From Dokdonia sp. (lineage in GTDB: Bacteria > Bacteroidota > Bacteroidia > Flavobacteriales > Flavobacteriaceae), in assembly GCA_020628615.1 (NCBI GenBank), contig JAHDEV010000011.1, positions 1 to 36,831 on the forward strand: a stretch of DNA of 36,831 bases, read 5' to 3'. The first letter of the stretch is position 1; each line of letters starts with the position of its first letter. This document shows, piece after piece, positions 36,293-36,831 of the stretch. A program made the translations under genes and the position numbers. The notes beneath the pieces are model-generated. The model was given only the letters and a program-made list of their open reading frames with translations, made no database searches and was not told the DNA's origin.

Positions 36293-36831
36293 ATGGCAAC
36301 ATTTCAGATAGAAGGCGGTCACCAGCTTAAAGGTGATATTCAACCACAAGGAGCAAAAAATGAAGCATTACAAATACTATGTGGCGTACTGCTTACTCCT
36401 GAAAAAGTAACCATTAGTAACGTACCAGACATTATAGATGTAAACAAGCTCATTATGATCTTGCAAAATCTAGGTGTAAAGGTTGAGAAGTTAGAAAAAG
36501 GTGTTTTTACCTTTCAGGCAGATGAGCTAGATCTTGATTATCTAGAAAGCGAGAAATTTAAGAAAGAAGGAAGCGGTCTACGTGGTTCTATAATGATTGT
36601 AGGGCCATTACTAGCACGTTTTGGTAAAGGGTATATCCCACGTCCAGGGGGTGACAAAATAGGTCGTCGTCGTCTTGATACGCACTTTGAAGGATTTATA
36701 AAACTAGGAGCAAAATTTCGCTACAATCGCGAGGAGCGTTTTTATGGTGTAGAAGCACCAGAAGGACTTACTGGAGCATATATGCTACTTGACGAGGCTT
36801 CGGTTACTGGTACTGCAAACATTGTAATGGC
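36293..36831 (+). CDS. murA: UDP-N-acetylglucosamine 1-carboxyvinyltransferase, 5' part
   Basis: The first 179 codons of a gene of about 435 codons are present; it runs off the window. MurA transfers enolpyruvate from PEP to UDP-GlcNAc, the first committed step of peptidoglycan synthesis, in the cytoplasm. Visible: the substrate-binding QGAKNEALQILCGVLL (Lys22 and Asn23 of the KN pair), RGSIMIVGPLLARFGKG, and the catalytic loop RPGGDKIGRRRLD. The loop has Asp121 (36653-36655) where E. coli MurA has Cys115. It sits 21 bases after DUF4290, probably one operon. Confidence 0.93.
   Translation, partial: MATFQIEGGHQLKGDIQPQGAKNEALQILCGVLLTPEKVTISNVPDIIDVNKLIMILQNLGVKVEKLEKGVFTFQADELDLDYLESEKFKKEGSGLRGSIMIVGPLLARFGKGYIPRPGGDKIGRRRLDTHFEGFIKLGAKFRYNREERFYGVEAPEGLTGAYMLLDEASVTGTANIVM

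Overview
The window is an AT-rich chromosomal segment of a marine-type member of the Flavobacteriaceae (Bacteroidota), probably close to Dokdonia/Krokinobacter. That genus-level guess comes from remembered protein flavour, not from a search. The lineage evidence is direct: Bacteroidota-restricted families (DUF4268, DUF6048, DUF6452, DUF4249, DUF4290), two TonB-dependent receptors with CarboxypepD_reg-like N-terminal domains, lipoprotein signals, an archaeal/eukaryotic-type ProRS, a MenA quinone pathway enzyme, few Shine-Dalgarno sequences, and promoters of the flavobacterial TTG-N(17-23)-TAnnTTTG type. There is no phage, integrase, IS or CRISPR; the window is core genome.

Layout. 1-479 holds no recognisable gene. 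480-1579 (minus) is a ZIP-type metal transporter followed by a DUF4268 gene. 1635-2810 (plus) is an RlmL-like rRNA methyltransferase. 2843-5452 (minus) is the overlapping trio rlmD-DUF6452-DUF6048. Then come an MscS-superfamily-like membrane protein (minus), ornithine aminotransferase (plus), two small membrane proteins (minus), an Smr protein (plus), a lipoprotein with acidic calcium-binding-type repeats (minus) and a cysteine desulfurase (plus). 12020-19543 (minus) is envelope biology: a TonB receptor coupled to an M23 peptidase, and a TonB receptor/DUF4249 lipoprotein pair. 19667-25122 (minus) is icd, a 612-bp non-coding structured gap, rplS, rpsT, two identical tRNA-Glu genes and proS. 25224-27909 (plus) is an Arg/Ser/Pro-rich lipoprotein and an OmpP1/FadL-type porin. 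The rest holds an FMN reductase, a GH13 amylase lipoprotein, menA, an HU gene, the ATPase-recQ-fmt operon, DUF493, DUF4290 and the start of murA.

The most striking signal is not a gene. It is a dispersed perfect palindrome, CGCTTTCGCGAAAGCG, usually extended outward to TTA...TAA. It occurs nine times exactly and twice in decayed form, about once per 3.3 kb. Intergenic copies mostly sit a few bases after stop codons. Four copies lie inside genes (rlmD, Smr, amylase, fmt) and between them use all three reading frames. This density is far beyond chance and suggests a genome-wide, strand-symmetric protein-binding or chromosome-organising site, or a short repeat that spreads. Secondary points of interest are the structured gap upstream of icd, a MurA with Asp in place of the catalytic Cys, and a four-Cys insert in ornithine aminotransferase.
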